Assembly: GCA_948146395.1 (NCBI GenBank)
Contig: OX411545.1
Coordinates: forward strand, 17,304,526 to 17,368,525
Length of the DNA: 64,000 nt
Origin: Fragum whitleyi
Lineage: Eukaryota > Mollusca > Bivalvia > Cardiida > Cardiidae
Reading direction: 5' to 3'
Made by a program: the position numbers and the translations under genes. The notes under the pieces were generated by a model. That model did no database searches and was not told where the DNA came from. It saw nothing but the letters and a program-made list of their open reading frames with translations. Positions 32,920-45,239 of this stretch are shown piece by piece; the first letter of the stretch is position 1, and each line of letters begins with the position of its first letter.

Positions 32920-33176
32920 TCCTTGTCATGCTGAATAAAAACACAGGAAAATTACATTAAAATCAAAAGAATGTGCATAAAACACTGAATGCAAAAACTG
33001 CTCAAGTTGGAACATGTACATGTACTTATCTTGAAAAAAATGTTTTTCAAACATTCTTGGTCTAAAATTAATAACCAGGTGGCATAGACTAAGATCAGAC
33101 TGCACATATGTGCAGGCTGATCTTAGTCTATACCTCCTGCCAAAGCATGCACATGTTTGGTCCAGCATAACAAGGG
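32920..33176. mobile_element. TTAA MITE, family 1, abutting an exon
   Basis: Ends CCTTGTCATGCTGAA and AGCATAACAAGGG, with right TTAA at 33177-33180. It begins only about 35 bp upstream of exon 32765-32884, close to its acceptor. Confidence 0.75.
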
Positions 33177-33180
33177 TTAA

Positions 33181-33746
33181 ACTCAGTATACGCTGTTAAA
33201 GAAGTAAGATAAATCATACTGCACACACAGTGCTCCAGAAAATTGTCTTTGTTTTATGAAGCACTCATAATACCCTTGTCTGAAATATTTTGAGCAGGAT
33301 GAAAAACGATTTCAGATAGAATATAATCCAAAATTCGAATATACCCTGAATTGAGAATTTTTCGGTGAAAAGAAATGAAATGAAATAAAATGACTGCAAA
33401 GAAAAGTTAAACAGTGCTTTCTTTGAGTAATTGCGGCTTAAAATATGGATGAATTAAAGGAAAAGAAATGTTTGTTTAACTTTTCTAGTTCAACTTAAGA
33501 TTTTCTACAAAGTCACAGAATATATCAGCACACAAGAATTATGTCATTAAATTCTGGTTTGATATGTTTTCACAGCAAACGAAGCTCCATTGCAGTATCT
33601 ACCTAGCATCAGAAGGTAAAGCATAAGAAATAAGAAAAAAATAGAATAAAAGACATTGATCTGTCAGTGATTTATAAATAACTAATTGGGACTTTTTCCA
33701 TGAAATATATCCACATCTATCTTAATAAAAGCTCAATTGAGCTACC
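33181..33746. other. Intron, nothing recognised
   Basis: AT-rich, no exon, no clear repeat. Confidence 0.4.
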
Positions 33747-34050
33747 ATATTTCCGCTAATGAAGTGCCCTCCCTAATAGTAGCTCCCCTACATTGTTTAT
33801 TAAGAAAACCCACTTCAAATGTCTAGATTTTTAGATCTTTTTGAGACTTCTTCTCTAATTTAAGATGAATTTCCTCTAAACAATCATTTAAATGATTGTT
33901 CAGAGAAAATTCACCTCAATTTAAAGGAAAAATGGCATAAATGACATCAATTTTAATGATTTTTAAATCAGAAAATGTATACTAAATAAAAGCTACCTGA
34001 CCATGTTATGTATAGCTCCTGGGATCATTTATTAGGAGAAATGCAATAAA
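33747..34050. mobile_element. Hairpin MITE, TACCGTATTTCC family
   Basis: The left end TACCATATTTCCGCTAATGA and the right end TTTATTAGGAGAAATGC (inverted) are degraded terminal repeats. A strong internal hairpin at 33860-33930 (TGAATTTCCTCTAAACAATC and its inverse) is shared with 47750-47935 and 58086-58394. Confidence 0.65.
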
Positions 34051-34807
34051 TACATACAAATAGGATGGAGTTATATTCTTGAAGGCTCATATAGATTTAT
34101 GCATTAAATTTCAAAAGATAATAAAGCAAAGACAGAACTTAAGAACCGAGTTTGTTTAAGCAGCAAAAGACCTATAGCACAGTTTCATAAGCCAGATTTG
34201 TTCAAACAAGATTTTGCTAACCCACTACAGTGTTAACTTTTGGAAAACCTTCTTTCTGGATTTTTTCAAAAGTATGGTGTAACAGTATTTTCTTCTTCCC
34301 CCCCCCCCCCCCCAAAAAAATGAAATCTTTTTCTTTGGAATCTGTTATTTATTGAATCCTATGATGTTTTAACCAATTGGAATCATCTTATTGAGAGAAA
34401 TCTCTTAGGTTCCAACAAGATATGATTCAATAAAGAACAATTTTTCGTTCAAGAATGTCCATTTTTTCCAAAATTTTTCATACTATGAAGGAACTTTATA
34501 TGATGGTTGCTTCATAAAATTGGTAGCTTAATAAAAGTAGTCTCTTTAGCAATATCGACACTATTTCCTCTTAAAAACTGTAGATTTTGCGCAAACATGT
34601 CATGAAGAGCAAGAAACACCACATTCAATGGGAGTAATTCTGTAAAGAGTGAAAATTTGTATCATTCACACTAGGATAGTTTCAAGGTAATGGGCTAACT
34701 CTTGTGAAGAAAACATCACACAAAAAGCAAAATGTGTAAAAAAAAAAAGATAATGTTATCACCAGCCACCTGTAACGCATGGAGCCAAATTCAAAATAGT
34801 CAGTTTG
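34051..34807. other. Intron with a poly-C tract
   Basis: Contains a run of about 15 C (near 34299-34313) and a fold-back around 34330-34440 (CCAACAAGATATGATTCAATAA with a partial inverse). No gene. Confidence 0.4.
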
Positions 34808-34816
34808 TCAAAATTT

Positions 34817-35103
34817 AAGTTTGTTTTGTTATTTTAAATTGGGTTTTTACACTGCTTTCAACATTCTTTCAGTTATATTGCGGTGGCGTGAGCACCTAAC
34901 AATGGATTCCTGGTATTTCTCTCACCAGTACTACCATCACATCCTTTCCTAGCCTCCGGCTGTTATCTCACATAGGTCTACGATTATCAACCCATTGGTG
35001 AGGGACAAGTAGTCGGTAAGGATGAGTCCTGCCCTTAGGGATCAAACTCAGGACCTCTAGATTGACAGTCAGACACGCTACCAACTGCCCTATGATGGCG
35101 TCA
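34817..35103 (-). mobile_element. tRNA-derived SINE with 9-bp target duplication
   Basis: Same body as 14116-14395. The degraded tRNA-like head is at 35030-35100 on the minus strand. TCAAAATTT flanks it at 34808-34816 and 35104-35112. Intronic. Confidence 0.75.
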
Positions 35104-35340
35104 TCAAAATTTTAGACTGGTCCAAATTGAAGAAGGTTTTAGCTGATAATGATATGACATTGTGTATAAAATTTGAACAATAAACCATCTTTGTTGTTGA
35201 AAATATTGTAGAAAAGAGAAAGTGCTTGTCATAAGTAATTTCCTCCTTTTTTTACATCATTTTCTCAAGCATACAGTCACAAGGAAGTTAAATCCCAGGA
35301 CTGTATTGAAAAGGGTAACAAGCAAATTCGTTGAATTGAT
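35104..35340. other. Intron with degraded TTAA family 2 MITE
   Basis: About 35190-35320 resembles the right half of 28947-29167 (hairpin AAAGTGCTTGTCATAAG, end TTGAAAAGGGT). Confidence 0.4.
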
Positions 35341-37391
35341 ATCCCCCGCCGAACAAATTTTCATCGTCAATGAAGTTAATATCAAACTTAGGTACAGGTT
35401 ATCTTTTATCTACATCAACCTACAGTTTTCAAGAAATAGCGTGGAAACGAATATCACTATGTATGTATATGGCTTAAACAGTCAGGGGCAGTAACTCTAA
35501 ATTCGACTGTCGAACCGGGTAACCCCGACGATATGCGCATGTCCTCATTGTTGTGAAGCTGTGTGCCAAGTTTCATTGAAATCGGGTCTATAGTTTTCAA
35601 GAAATAGCGCGGAAACGAATATCACTATGTGTGTGGCTTAAACAGTCAGGGGCAGTAACTCTAAATTCGACCGTCGAACCGGGTAACCCCGACGATATGC
35701 GCATGTCCTCATTGTTGTGAAGCTGTGTGCCAAGTTTCATTGAAATCGGGTCAATAGTTTTCAAGAAATAGCGCGGAAACAAATATCACTATGTATGTAT
35801 ATGGCTTAAACAGTCAGGGGCAGTAACTCTAAATTCGACCGTTGAACCGGGTAACCCCTACGAGATGCGCATGTCCTCATTGTATTGAAGCTGTGTGCCA
35901 AGTTTCATTTAAATTGGGTCTATAGTTTTCAAGAAATAGCGCGGAAACAAATATCACTATGTATGTATATGGCTTAAACAGTCAGGGGCAGTAACTCTAA
36001 ATTCGACCGTCGAACCGGGTAACCCCGACGATATGCGCATGTCCTCATTGTATTGAAGCTGTGTGCCAAGTTTCATTGAAATTGGGTCTATAGTTTTCAA
36101 GAAATAGCGCGGAAACGAATAACACTATGTATGTATATGGCTTAAACAGTCAGGGGCAGTAACTCTAAATTCGACCGTCGAACCGGGTAACCCCGACGAT
36201 ATGCGCATGTCCTCATTGTATTGAAGCTGTGTGCCAAGTTTCATTGAAATTGGGTCTATAGTTTTCAAGAAATAGCGCGGAAACAAATATCACTATGTAT
36301 GTATATGGCTTAAACAGTCAGGGGCAGTAACTCTAAATTCGACCGTTGAACCGGGTAACCCCGACGATATGCGCATGTCCTCAATGTTGTGAAGCTGTGT
36401 GCCAAGTTTCATTGAAATCGGGTCTATAGTTTTCAAGAAATAGCGCGGAAACGAATATCACTATGTATGTATATGGCTTAAACAGTCAGGGGCAGTAACT
36501 CTAAATTCGACCATCGAACCGGGTAACCCCGACAATATGCACATGTCCTCATCGAAGTGAAGCTGTGTGCCAAGTTTCATTGAAATTGGGTCTATAGTTT
36601 TCAAGAAATAGCGCGGAAACAAATATCACTATGTATGTATATGGCTTAAACAGTCAGGGGCAGTAACTCTAAATTCGACCGTTGAACCGGGTAACCCCGA
36701 CGATATGCGCATGTCCTCATTGTATTGAAGCTGTGTGCCAAGTTTCATTGAAATTGGGTCTATAGTTTTCAAGAAATAGCGCGGAAACGAATATCACTAT
36801 GTATGTATATGGCTTAAACAGTCAGGGGCAGTAACTCTAAATTCGACCATCGAACCGGGTAACCCCGACGATATGCGCATGTCCTCATTGTAATGCAGCT
36901 TTGTGCCAAGTTTCATTGAAATCGGGTCTATAGTTTTCAAGAAATAGCGCGGAAACCAATATCACTATGTATGTATATGGCTTAAACAGTCAGGGGCAGT
37001 AACTCTAAATTCGACCATCGAACTGGGTAACCCCGACGATATGCGCATGTCCTCAATGTAGTGAAGCTGTGTGCCAAGTTTCATTGAAATCGGGTCTATA
37101 GTTTTCAAGAAATAGCGCGGAAACGAATATCACTATGTATGTACATGGCTTAAACAGTCAGGGGCAGTAACTCTAAATTCGACCGTCGAACCGGGTAACC
37201 CCGACAATATGCGCATGTCCTCATCGAAGTGAAGCTGTGTGCCAAGTTTCATTGAAATTGGGTCTATAGTTTTCAAGAAATAGCGCGGAAACAAATGTCG
37301 GACGGACGGACGGACGGAAGGACGGACGGACGGACGGACGGACATGGCAAAAACAATATCCCCCCCGAAAAATTTTTTCGGCGGGGGATAA
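35341..37391. mobile_element. Pearl-like element with ~11 copies of a 168-bp repeat
   Basis: The outer ends TATCCCCCGCCGAA (35341) and its exact inverse TTCGGCGGGGGATA (to 37391) enclose a head-to-tail array of period 168 bp. Copies of GTCAGGGGCAGTAACTC start at 35813, 35981, 36149, 36317, 36485, 36653, 36821, 36989 and 37157. Copies differ at only a few sites. A (GGAC)n microsatellite at about 37298-37342 follows the array. Core array plus ACGG-type microsatellite matches bivalve pearl/HINE architecture. Several reported frames (35597-35782, 37133-37457) are repeat shadows. Confidence 0.85.
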
Positions 37392-38896
37392 TAATGTGGC
37401 TAGACAAACACTAGAAATGACTCTATGATGGCTATTATGAAACAACTGATATGACAAGTTGGTAACTAATTGAAATAAAAATTACAAGTGAAACATTCTG
37501 ATTGGGTAATGATCTAAGCACCAACCAATCGGTTTGGTAGATAATATTTTCTTATCCGATAGGTAGATTTGAAGGCTTGAAAATATGGTAACAGATGGTT
37601 GGTGAATTTCTTCAAGGAGTTGGCTTTTTTGCATATATAAGGCATTTTTCTACAACAAACAACATATTGTCATTGGTGATTCATCATTATGTTTACTATG
37701 GAAACCTACGGACATAATTGTTCACTAGTTAGAAAACATTGTGAAAATGTGAAAACTTGCTTGTTATAAATTATGTACTGCTTTTGTTATGTGAGAGCAC
37801 TTTAACTTTCCTGCATAGCTTATAAATGTTAAATATAATGCCAGACACCTGTTTCAAGGAAGATCTTCTTTGTTCAGTGGATAGCAAATTGGTATTGGCC
37901 ATTTGCTTCAGTTACAGATTTCAAATCTTAAAATTTTTCTGAAATGTTTTCTGTCTTATTAATTTGAAGAATTTCTAAATAAAGGTTCACAATTAGGGTA
38001 AAGCAGAGGATTCCTTCAATTTAAAGACAAATTAGAAATATTACAGTACAGTCAAGAGTGTCATAAGTTTCCATAAACCATGTCCACTCCTCTCCGTCTT
38101 ATGGCAAGGGAGATAACACATATTTTTGTCAGGTTCCCTTTTGTTGGTCACATCAAAGTACAATACTTACATTAAAAGTGTCTAGAATACCATCATCCTA
38201 AAGTATCAACACCACAAAACATTTATCAATATAAAAACCCGATATGATTTTGGTTATACTGTGAAAGTAAGATAAACTGATGGTAAAACTCTATTGTACT
38301 GACAATTAATGAAAATGATCTACACCTTGCGATATAGTGAAAATAATGTGACTAGATGGTTGGCCCAGGACAATTAGTGTTGAGCCTGCAAAATAACTGT
38401 GACCTTGACCTTTGAGCTATCAGTGTCATGTTATTTTAAAATATATCCATGAAAAACAGACAGATTAACACATTAACGTATGTATAAACACAAATTAGTC
38501 TCACTCAAAGAAATAATAAATATAATATTATATATAATATTAACTCTTTTCCTGTTGAATTTAAATTTTGTTCCAAACAAGTTGCCGAATTTCATGACAT
38601 TTCTACCAGGTTTGCTCAATTTTTCCCCAAAATAGAATGGAGCAGGCAGTGCAGACTAAGGTCAGACTGCAGTCTGACCTTTGTTTATACTGTCTGCTAA
38701 AGTTTTGTGTTTTAAGTAGGGAATGCCGCAAACAGCATGAGAAGGGTGTATCAATTAATCAATTGATTTTGTATTGGGTAACTAAGAAGTCCCAAGTCAA
38801 TTGAAAAGACCCACAATCTTTAACCTGAGCAGTCTGAGAACCTAGCATTTTACTTTGTCAATATAATTATATCACAACTATTAAGGATAAGAATAA
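37392..38896. other. Intron, mostly unique
   Basis: Contains a degraded family-1-like hairpin near 38620-38700 (GGTCAGACTGCAGTCTGACC). No exon is supported. Confidence 0.4.
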
Positions 38897-39135
38897 ACCC
38901 ATGCCATGCTGAATAAAAACCTTGGTAAAATTGCATTTAAATTAAAGTGTTAAAAGCACTGGATGAACTACTTATTATTCTGTATTTATATTGAAAATAA
39001 ATTTTAAATCCTCTTTTGGTTTGAAAAAGCCAATCAGGCGGTATACACTAAGATCAGACTACACATATGTGCAGGCTGATCTTAGTCTATACCTCCTACT
39101 AAAGCAGGAATAATGTGTATGCAGCATGACAAGGG
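38897..39135. mobile_element. TTAA MITE, family 1
   Basis: The left end CCCATGCCATGCTGAA is mutated. The right end GCAGCATGACAAGGG is followed by TTAA (39136-39139). It ends about 55 bp from the donor of exon 39191-39391. Confidence 0.75.
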
Positions 39136-39190
39136 TTAAATGGATATTGGGTGCAAAACTATTATAATTATCAATTGATATAATACTTAC

Positions 39191-39391
39191 ACTTTTAAAA
39201 TTATTGGATTTGATCCTGTTGTCATATTTAAAGGTGGAGTTTGTAAGAATAACTCCCGTCACAGGGTCAATACTAAAGCGATCCGAGTTTCTCTCTGCGT
39301 CACCAGCAGTTACAAAACTATAAATAATACTTGACGAGATATTGGCTGGTCGAGCTAAAACTTGTAACACAAACGTCCCAATTGTGGCATT
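39191..39391 (-). CDS. Cadherin exon: EC first half
   Basis: The acceptor GTTTTTGTTTACAG and donor AGT|GTAAGTATT bound 67 codons, phase 0 at both ends. It reads NATIGTFVLQVLARPANISS, then IIYSFVTAGDAERNSDRFSI and DPVTGVILTNSTFKYDNR. V-L-x-V-x-A, I-x-YSF, and F-SIDPVTGVI are classic EC features. The calcium-binding D in the A-x-D position is replaced (ARPAN). N-A-T, N-I-S and N-S-T are possible N-glycans. The downstream exon starts LLLLATD, completing the same domain. Confidence 0.92.
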
Positions 39392-39639
39392 CTGTAAACA
39401 AAAACAAGATACTTATTTCTAAATATTAAATAATGATTTATTTTTAATATGATGCATGATATATTTTCAACAGTATTTTAGAAAAAAGTTAGGCTGCCAT
39501 GTTGTGCTCAGGTGAGCTAAAAACACTAATACCCCAGAGACGGCTTTTCTCTAATGACATTGACCTTGAAAGATGCCAATGGATAGATGGAAAGGACAGT
39601 CATACAGACAGACACAAGTAAAACAAGAGGCCCATTAGG

Positions 39640-40348
39640 GCCAGAGACCTCTCTAATGATTTTGTAAAGCCTATGTCTTGAAAGTGTTGTTCAAGATATT
39701 ACAAGAAAAAAGTTTCATGAAAATATATCTATAAATGAAGGATGAGTTGTGTTAACAAGAAAATTATCTTTTTCCCATGACATCACATAATTGCACCAAA
39801 TCACAACAAGAACACTGCCAATGGGTGCCTTTGCTCGGCTGTTGAGTGCTTGATGGTGAAAATATTCTAGGTCGAAAAAGGGGCATAGTTTTCACAAAAT
39901 GCATCTAAAGTTATCACCTTTGATAGTAAAGCAAAGTCTGCACATGACAATGCAGACTACAGAGGACAAATATGTGATGTAGACTAAAATTTGTCTGCAC
40001 CTAAGTACCCGCTGAGCTTTTTCTATACTCCTGTCAAAGCAGAAATATTCCAGGTTCAGCATGACAAAGGGTTCAAGGCACTTAAAACATTCCTATAATA
40101 ATCCCCTTGATTCTGAAATGACATCTTGCAATATCAACAAAGGGCAATAACAAACAAAACATGCACAGTATGGTTCTTGTGCACTGCACTTCTCCTCAAT
40201 ATCTATCCATCTGTGAAGTTTCATGATTCTAGGTTGCATACTTTTTTGAGATATGCTTCGGACATAAAAGGTCTATGGACTGACTGACTGATCGACCAAC
40301 AAGTGCAAAGATTCATACCCCCTCTTCTTATAATTATGATTATTTTAC
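39640..40348. other. Intron with fragments of several repeat families
   Basis: Includes an ACAAGAGGCCCATTAGGGCC start (39625-39660), an ACAAGAACACTGCC-family fragment (39800-39930), a MITE family 1 right half (about 39935-40072) and a CCCCCTCTTCTT-ended element tail (40083-40335). No gene. Confidence 0.45.
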
Positions 40349-40614
40349 CTCCAAAATTGTGACATCGGTTGGCAGTCCCTCGTCCCACCTTGGTTGCGGA
40401 TCTCTTTCACCACGGTTGACGGTGATGATCAGTGTGGCATAGCCGATACGAGGAGACGCACCGGAGTCTGTAGCCGTGAGAGTGTAGTTAAATTTGAACC
40501 CATCGGGATAGGAATCCACCTTTCTATTCAATAAAACAGCTCCGATCCAAGTCACAACTCCTGGCCTTGCAGTTGGGATGGCATTTGTGGCCATTACAAA
40601 GGGTGTGGCGGGAT
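40349..40614 (-). CDS. Cadherin exon: EC C-terminal half, linker without DxNDN
   Basis: The acceptor ATTATCCTTCTTCCAG and donor GAG|GTAAAATAA bound 266 nt (2+264, ending phase 0). It reads DPATPFVMATNAIPTARPGV, then VTWIGAVLLNRKVDSYPDGF and FNYTLTATDSGASPRIGYAT, ending ITVNRGERDPQPRWDEGLPT then DVTILE. T-L-T-ATDSGASPR is the strand-F motif. The linker is NRGERDPQPRW, lacking the DxNDN calcium ligands. ILE at the end supplies the next domain's first Glu. Confidence 0.92.
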
Positions 40615-40804
40615 CTGGAAGAAGGATAATTTTCCCGTCATCAGTATGTTGTCAACATGTTTCATCTTATAACTGTACAAATACCTGTGTGATTACATCC
40701 CAAATGATTTTTTTTTATGTAATCACATGGATAATTTTAATACAATGACATCATGAGGTTCTTTTTAGAAGCTTGCATTTCTGTTAGAAACATCGACAAA
40801 AAGA

Positions 40805-42430
40805 AGAAGCCTAAGACGGCCTGTATCGCTCCACTGGTTTTTAGCATCTCCAGACTGTCACTAAACAAAGCTTACCTAGACTAAAAACAACACTTCAGTG
40901 TCTTTATAACTATTGTATAATGATTTAACCCTTTGCTGTTTAATCCCTGCTTTTTAAGTGCATGTGATTTTATGATTGAGGAAATATTGTGAAAAAAGAA
41001 GAAATTGCTTCTGACAAGCAATTTCTTCTTTTTCCACACTATTTTTCACCCTACTGAATGGTTATTTTTCAAATTAATTCTACTTTAAATTTTTGTCTGC
41101 AAAACCTTTGAATTTGGACAGGACCAAAATTTTGTAAAACAGGAAAGGGTTAATGGGTCTGCTTCACATTGCACCAAAATACTCCCTTTACCGATCTTAT
41201 CACCTACATAAAGGTGATTGTAACAAGTAGACCACCCTAAACACATCTTCAGGAACAAATTTTTAAAGTGAAAATAAGCCTGGCCCTGCCATGCCAATTT
41301 TGGGGAGTCAATCAAAATTTCTTGTACAACTATAGAAGAGGGTCATCCAAGGATCATTCATGCCATGTTTCATTAAAATTCGGCCAATGGATTGGTGGAA
41401 GAAGAATTTTCATGATTTATAAAGTGAAAATAAGCCCCACCCTGACATGCCCATATGCCCATAAATTTCTAAAACAACTTAAGAAGAGGACCACCCAATG
41501 ATCATTCATGCCCAGAAATTTGTGAAGAGGCCAAAAGATGGAAAGAAAGTAGGCTAAACCTTGCACGGAAACCTGTTTTGCAAAACAAATATTTGTAATG
41601 ATTCTAAGAAGAAAAGTGTCTTTTTTATAAGATAGGTAAGTTTTGATGGATCTTTAACTAGTAATTAACACTATATATATGGCATGGGAAAGCGACAATC
41701 ACTTGTGTGAACATAAGCCCCACATCCCTTACATGGGCAAATCAAAATTCTACTAGGGGGAGATTTACCTAAGGAATATTATCCTGCAAAGTTTGGTTGC
41801 AATCCGGCCAATGATTTTGGAAGAGATGTTTAATATAAAGAATATAAGCCTACCCTGCAATGCCCATATTTAGGGGTAAATCCAAATTTATTGAACAACT
41901 TAAGAAGAGGGTCACCCAAGGATCATTCATGCCAAGATTTATTGAACTCAGGCCAATGGTTAGGGATGAGAGAATTTTTATAGATTTATTTTAGTGACAA
42001 TACACTGCCCTACCAACCCCACACACCCACCCCAGGCACATCCATATTTGGAGGTCATTCAACATTTTCTTAAAAACTTATGAAGAGGGTCTCACAAGGA
42101 TCATTCATGCTAAGTTTAATTGAAATCGGACCAATGGTTTGGTACCAGAAGATTTATAAAGATCTATTTAGTGAAAATAAACCCTCCCTCCCACACACAT
42201 ATTTGGGGGTCAATCCAATGTCTTGATCAACTTTAAAAGAGGGCAACCCAAGGATCATTCATACCAAGTTTTGTTAAAATAGAGCCAACGGTTAAGGAGA
42301 AGAATTTTTTAAGATTTATTTAGTGAAAATAAGCCCCACCCTACCATGCCTATTTTTGGGGGTCAATCAAAATTTCTTTAACAACTTTTGAAGAGGGTCA
42401 CCCAAGAATTATTTATGCCAAGTTTCATTG
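40805..42430. mobile_element. Helitron-like tandem-repeat element with a nested TTAA MITE
   Basis: Starts AGAAGCCTAAGACGGCCTGT next to ATCGCTCCACTGG. The core repeats have 'AGAGGGTCACCCAAGGATCA' and 'GTGAAAATAAGCCCCACCCT' at about 145-155 bp spacing. The right end is unclear. Core repeats relate to 15126-16383. Intronic, non-coding. Confidence 0.5.
40929..41149. mobile_element. TTAA MITE, family 2
   Basis: TTAA at 40925-40928 and 41150-41153. Ends CCCTTTGCTGTTT and, inverted, CCCTTTCCTGTTT. Hairpin AAGAAGAAATTGCTTCTGAC. Inserted in the element 40805-42430. Confidence 0.8.
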
Positions 42431-42444
42431 AAGTAGAGCAAATC

Positions 42445-42519
42445 GAGGGGTCAGTGCAACACTATTGTAAGTGCCTATAAAATTATAGGCACTTACAATA
42501 GTGTTGCTTTGACCCCTTG
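42445..42519. mobile_element. Short fold-back element, GGGGTCA family
   Basis: A 75-bp near-perfect palindrome: GAGGGGTCAGTGCAACACTA and its inverse, loop AAAATTA. It lies 40 bp from the donor of exon 42560-42749. Relatives at 56253-56325 and 60760-60829. Confidence 0.8.
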
Positions 42520-42559
42520 AAATAGTTTGTGAGGATATGTATAGACTATGAGCCAGTAC

Positions 42560-42749
42560 CTGCATTCAGTAACCCATATCGTATTCTGCCTCCTTGTCCT
42601 TCATCCGGGTCCGTGGCACGCACCTCTCCAATCAAAAATTGGTTATTCTGCGAGTCAAATGGTTCTGTTGTCCCAACAAGAGAGAACTCATAAACTTGCC
42701 GTCCAAATGTAGGAGCATTATCATTCCGATCTAGGACTGTAACATTGAT
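42560..42749 (-). CDS. Cadherin exon: DRNDNAPTF linker and start of next EC
   Basis: The acceptor GAACTACTTTCAG and donor GCAG|GTACTGG bound 190 nt (phase 0, ending with one base). It reads INVTVLDRNDNAPTFGRQVY, then EFSLVGTTEPFDSQNNQFLI and GEVRATDPDEGQGGRIRYGL. LDRNDNAPTF is the calcium linker. VRATDPDEGQGG-RIRYG is the A-x-D-x-D motif of the next domain. The final g plus AT from the next exon gives Asp. Confidence 0.94.
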
Positions 42750-42779
42750 CTGAAAGTAGTTCAACATCAGTGTTTGAGT

Positions 42780-43200
42780 TCGGGGGAGGGGGGTTGACTA
42801 CAATTTCATTAAGAATGGTATGATATTTTGGGGTGAGGTGCGAGGGGATTAATAATTGATTTTTCATTAAGAATGATATTTGATAAGGGAAAGGGGATGA
42901 ATTGGAGTGTCATTAAGAAAATAAGAAAGGCATTTGATTTTAGGGAGTGGATAACTGTCAAAACTGTCAAGAGCGCTCACCAAAGGGACAAGGCAAAATC
43001 AGCTGCATATGGGAGTTGGCCGTTTAATATGTTTATAATTTTTTTATAGTAGTGGGTTCCTGTGGATATGGAGGCAATTAGTTTCATGAGGGCAGGATAT
43101 AAAAAAAATTGGATTTCTGGCATTGCTTGATGACATTAATTGACATCATTTGGAAAATTAAGCATTTCTGACAAATGCCAATTATTCCATGGAATCCATC
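42780..43200. other. Intron, G-rich degenerate repeat
   Basis: Phrases such as 'ATTTCATTAAGAATGG' and 'GGGGAGGGG' recur, linking it to the degenerate array at 43975-44400. Confidence 0.4.
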
Positions 43201-43579
43201 ACTACTAAAATCAAATGCAGCAATTTCATTAGTGATTTTTTTTCTCTCTTTCTGTGTCATGAAATTTTCCCAAGAAAACGTAATTTTTGTGCAAAAGAAT
43301 ATAAAAAAAATTGCTTATTCTGATAAAAAATATACTTCCGAAGCTGACGAAGGGAAATATGCAATGAGATTGCTCTGTCTAAGAAAAATCTTGTGATAGT
43401 TTCTACAGACAGCTTTGTTCAAATTTAACCATTTAATAGGTTGACTAATCATTTAATAATAATCTGCTATCGTTTTCAAATAATATGATGGTCGCTTGGA
43501 CACAACTTTCCATGAAATAACTGTATTAGTAGACAAATTGATGAGGCAAGTGTTATGGTAAATGCATACGATAATCCAG

Positions 43580-43711
43580 CCCTGCGTTCAGGATGAAAGC
43601 GTTAGCGAAGCGCATTCAAAATGATACCTCGCTTTGCACATAAGTGCATGTGCAAAGCGGGGTATCATCTCAAAGAACTCACGAAACGTTTTTTACATCC
43701 TGAACGCAGGG
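43580..43711. mobile_element. Fold-back element, CCCTGCGTTCAGGATG family
   Basis: CCCTGCGTTCAGGATG at the left and its exact inverse at the right, about 130 bp apart. Inner arms TGATACCTCGCTTTGCACAT and inverse. A related copy is at 57795-57929. Confidence 0.8.
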
Positions 43712-43974
43712 CAGATGCATTATCCATTCTTTATTAATCAGTGAGTCACCTGTCATATTTTGATGATTCCCTTGACAACTTAAGGGGATATACAATGAGT
43801 ATGATTCAGACAATTAAATGTGACTGCCGGCTGCATACGACAGATTGCCGCTATTCCCAGTAACTTTAAAGAGCAAATTTGCGCGGTTGGACCCAAGCTT
43901 GATGCTTACGGTAGTATGGCCGCTATTCCAGGTGACCACTCACACATTTTTTACTGTAATTGGAATTTCATTAA

Positions 43975-44400
43975 GAATAGCATCTGATTAGGGTGAGGGG
44001 ATAAATGATGGAATTTCATTTAGAAAGGCATTTGATTAGTGGAAGGGGATTAATTGAGGTTTCATTCAGCCATTTGATTCATTAAGAATGGCATTTGATT
44101 TGAGGAAGGGGATCAATTGCAGTTTTATTAAGCCATTTGATTCATTAAGAAGGGTATTTGATTTGAGGAAGGGGATTAATTTCTATTTCAATAAGTATTT
44201 CATTTGATTGGTGGGGGGAACAATTGCAATTTAATTAAGAATGAAATATGATTTGGGGGAGGAGATTTATTGCAATTTCATTAGAGATGACATTTTGAAA
44301 AGAGGGAAGGGGATAAATTGCAACTTTATTAAGAATGGCATTTGATTTGGGGGAGGGGGTAAATTGCTATTTCATAAAAAATGGCATCTGATTACTTTTT
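43975..44400. repeat. Degenerate ~55-65 bp tandem repeat, G-rich
   Basis: Repeats of 'TTTCATTAAGAATGGCATTT' followed by GATTTGGGGGAGGGG-like stretches. Period is irregular. Intronic. It may extend from 42780. Confidence 0.55.
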
Positions 44401-45239
44401 CTCTTTACAGACATAGTTTGAAACTCCATTTCTTTTTCACATATTAACTATGTAGAGGATATTCATCAAAATTATCTTGAAGTGTTTCTGATGAGGATGA
44501 TAAAATCTAAATTTACTTATGTCCATATGAAATTGTGTTCTTTCATAATTTGCATTTTGACAAGGCTTTCCAAGATTCCAGGGGTCGACACTAATTGCTA
44601 AGAAAAAGGAGTCAATATTATGTGACAAGAAAATGTTTTCAACACCTTTTGTAGTGAAAAGATCTAAAGTACTGGCAAGGGATAAGAAGGAAACTGCCCT
44701 GTCCATTTGTTTTTTAAAATTTTCATATTTGACCCTTGGAGTCTTACTTGCAAATGGAAGAAGTCCTTACTGATAAACAAGGAGTCTTTGACTCCTGGAC
44801 TCCCCTTGGTGTAGAACCCTAGGTTCACAATCTCTTTTCACTCTCTACCAATAACTATTCCATGCAAAATCATTTGGAAATGCTAACTGTAATTACCCGG
44901 TATAATATGACCTACGTCACCGGAGTGAAATAACCCCGTTGAATATTTTTGATATTACATGGGTGTTATTACACTAGTGGAATAACTATGCAAATGAGCT
45001 CAGAATGACCAGGTCTTGTTTTGGAAAGGGTTAAACAAGACTTACATGAGTTGTTGTCTCTGCTGTGCCCACTATACAATTCATGCAAGCAATAGACAGA
45101 TGCAAGAAATAGTATCAATAACAGTTACCTTGTCTGATCCAAGATGTTTTTCTTCAGTCTTGTTGGTAAGAAATGAGAACTTTCACTGGAGGTGATTAAT
45201 ACTGCTGCATCACCACCCTGACTAACATGGCTTATAAAT
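44401..45239. other. Intron, nothing recognised
   Basis: The minus-strand frame 44437-44706 has no domain or splice support. About 44895-45000 has CG-rich inverted words (ACCCGGTATAATATG / GGGTGTTATTACAC) suggesting an old fold-back. Confidence 0.35.
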
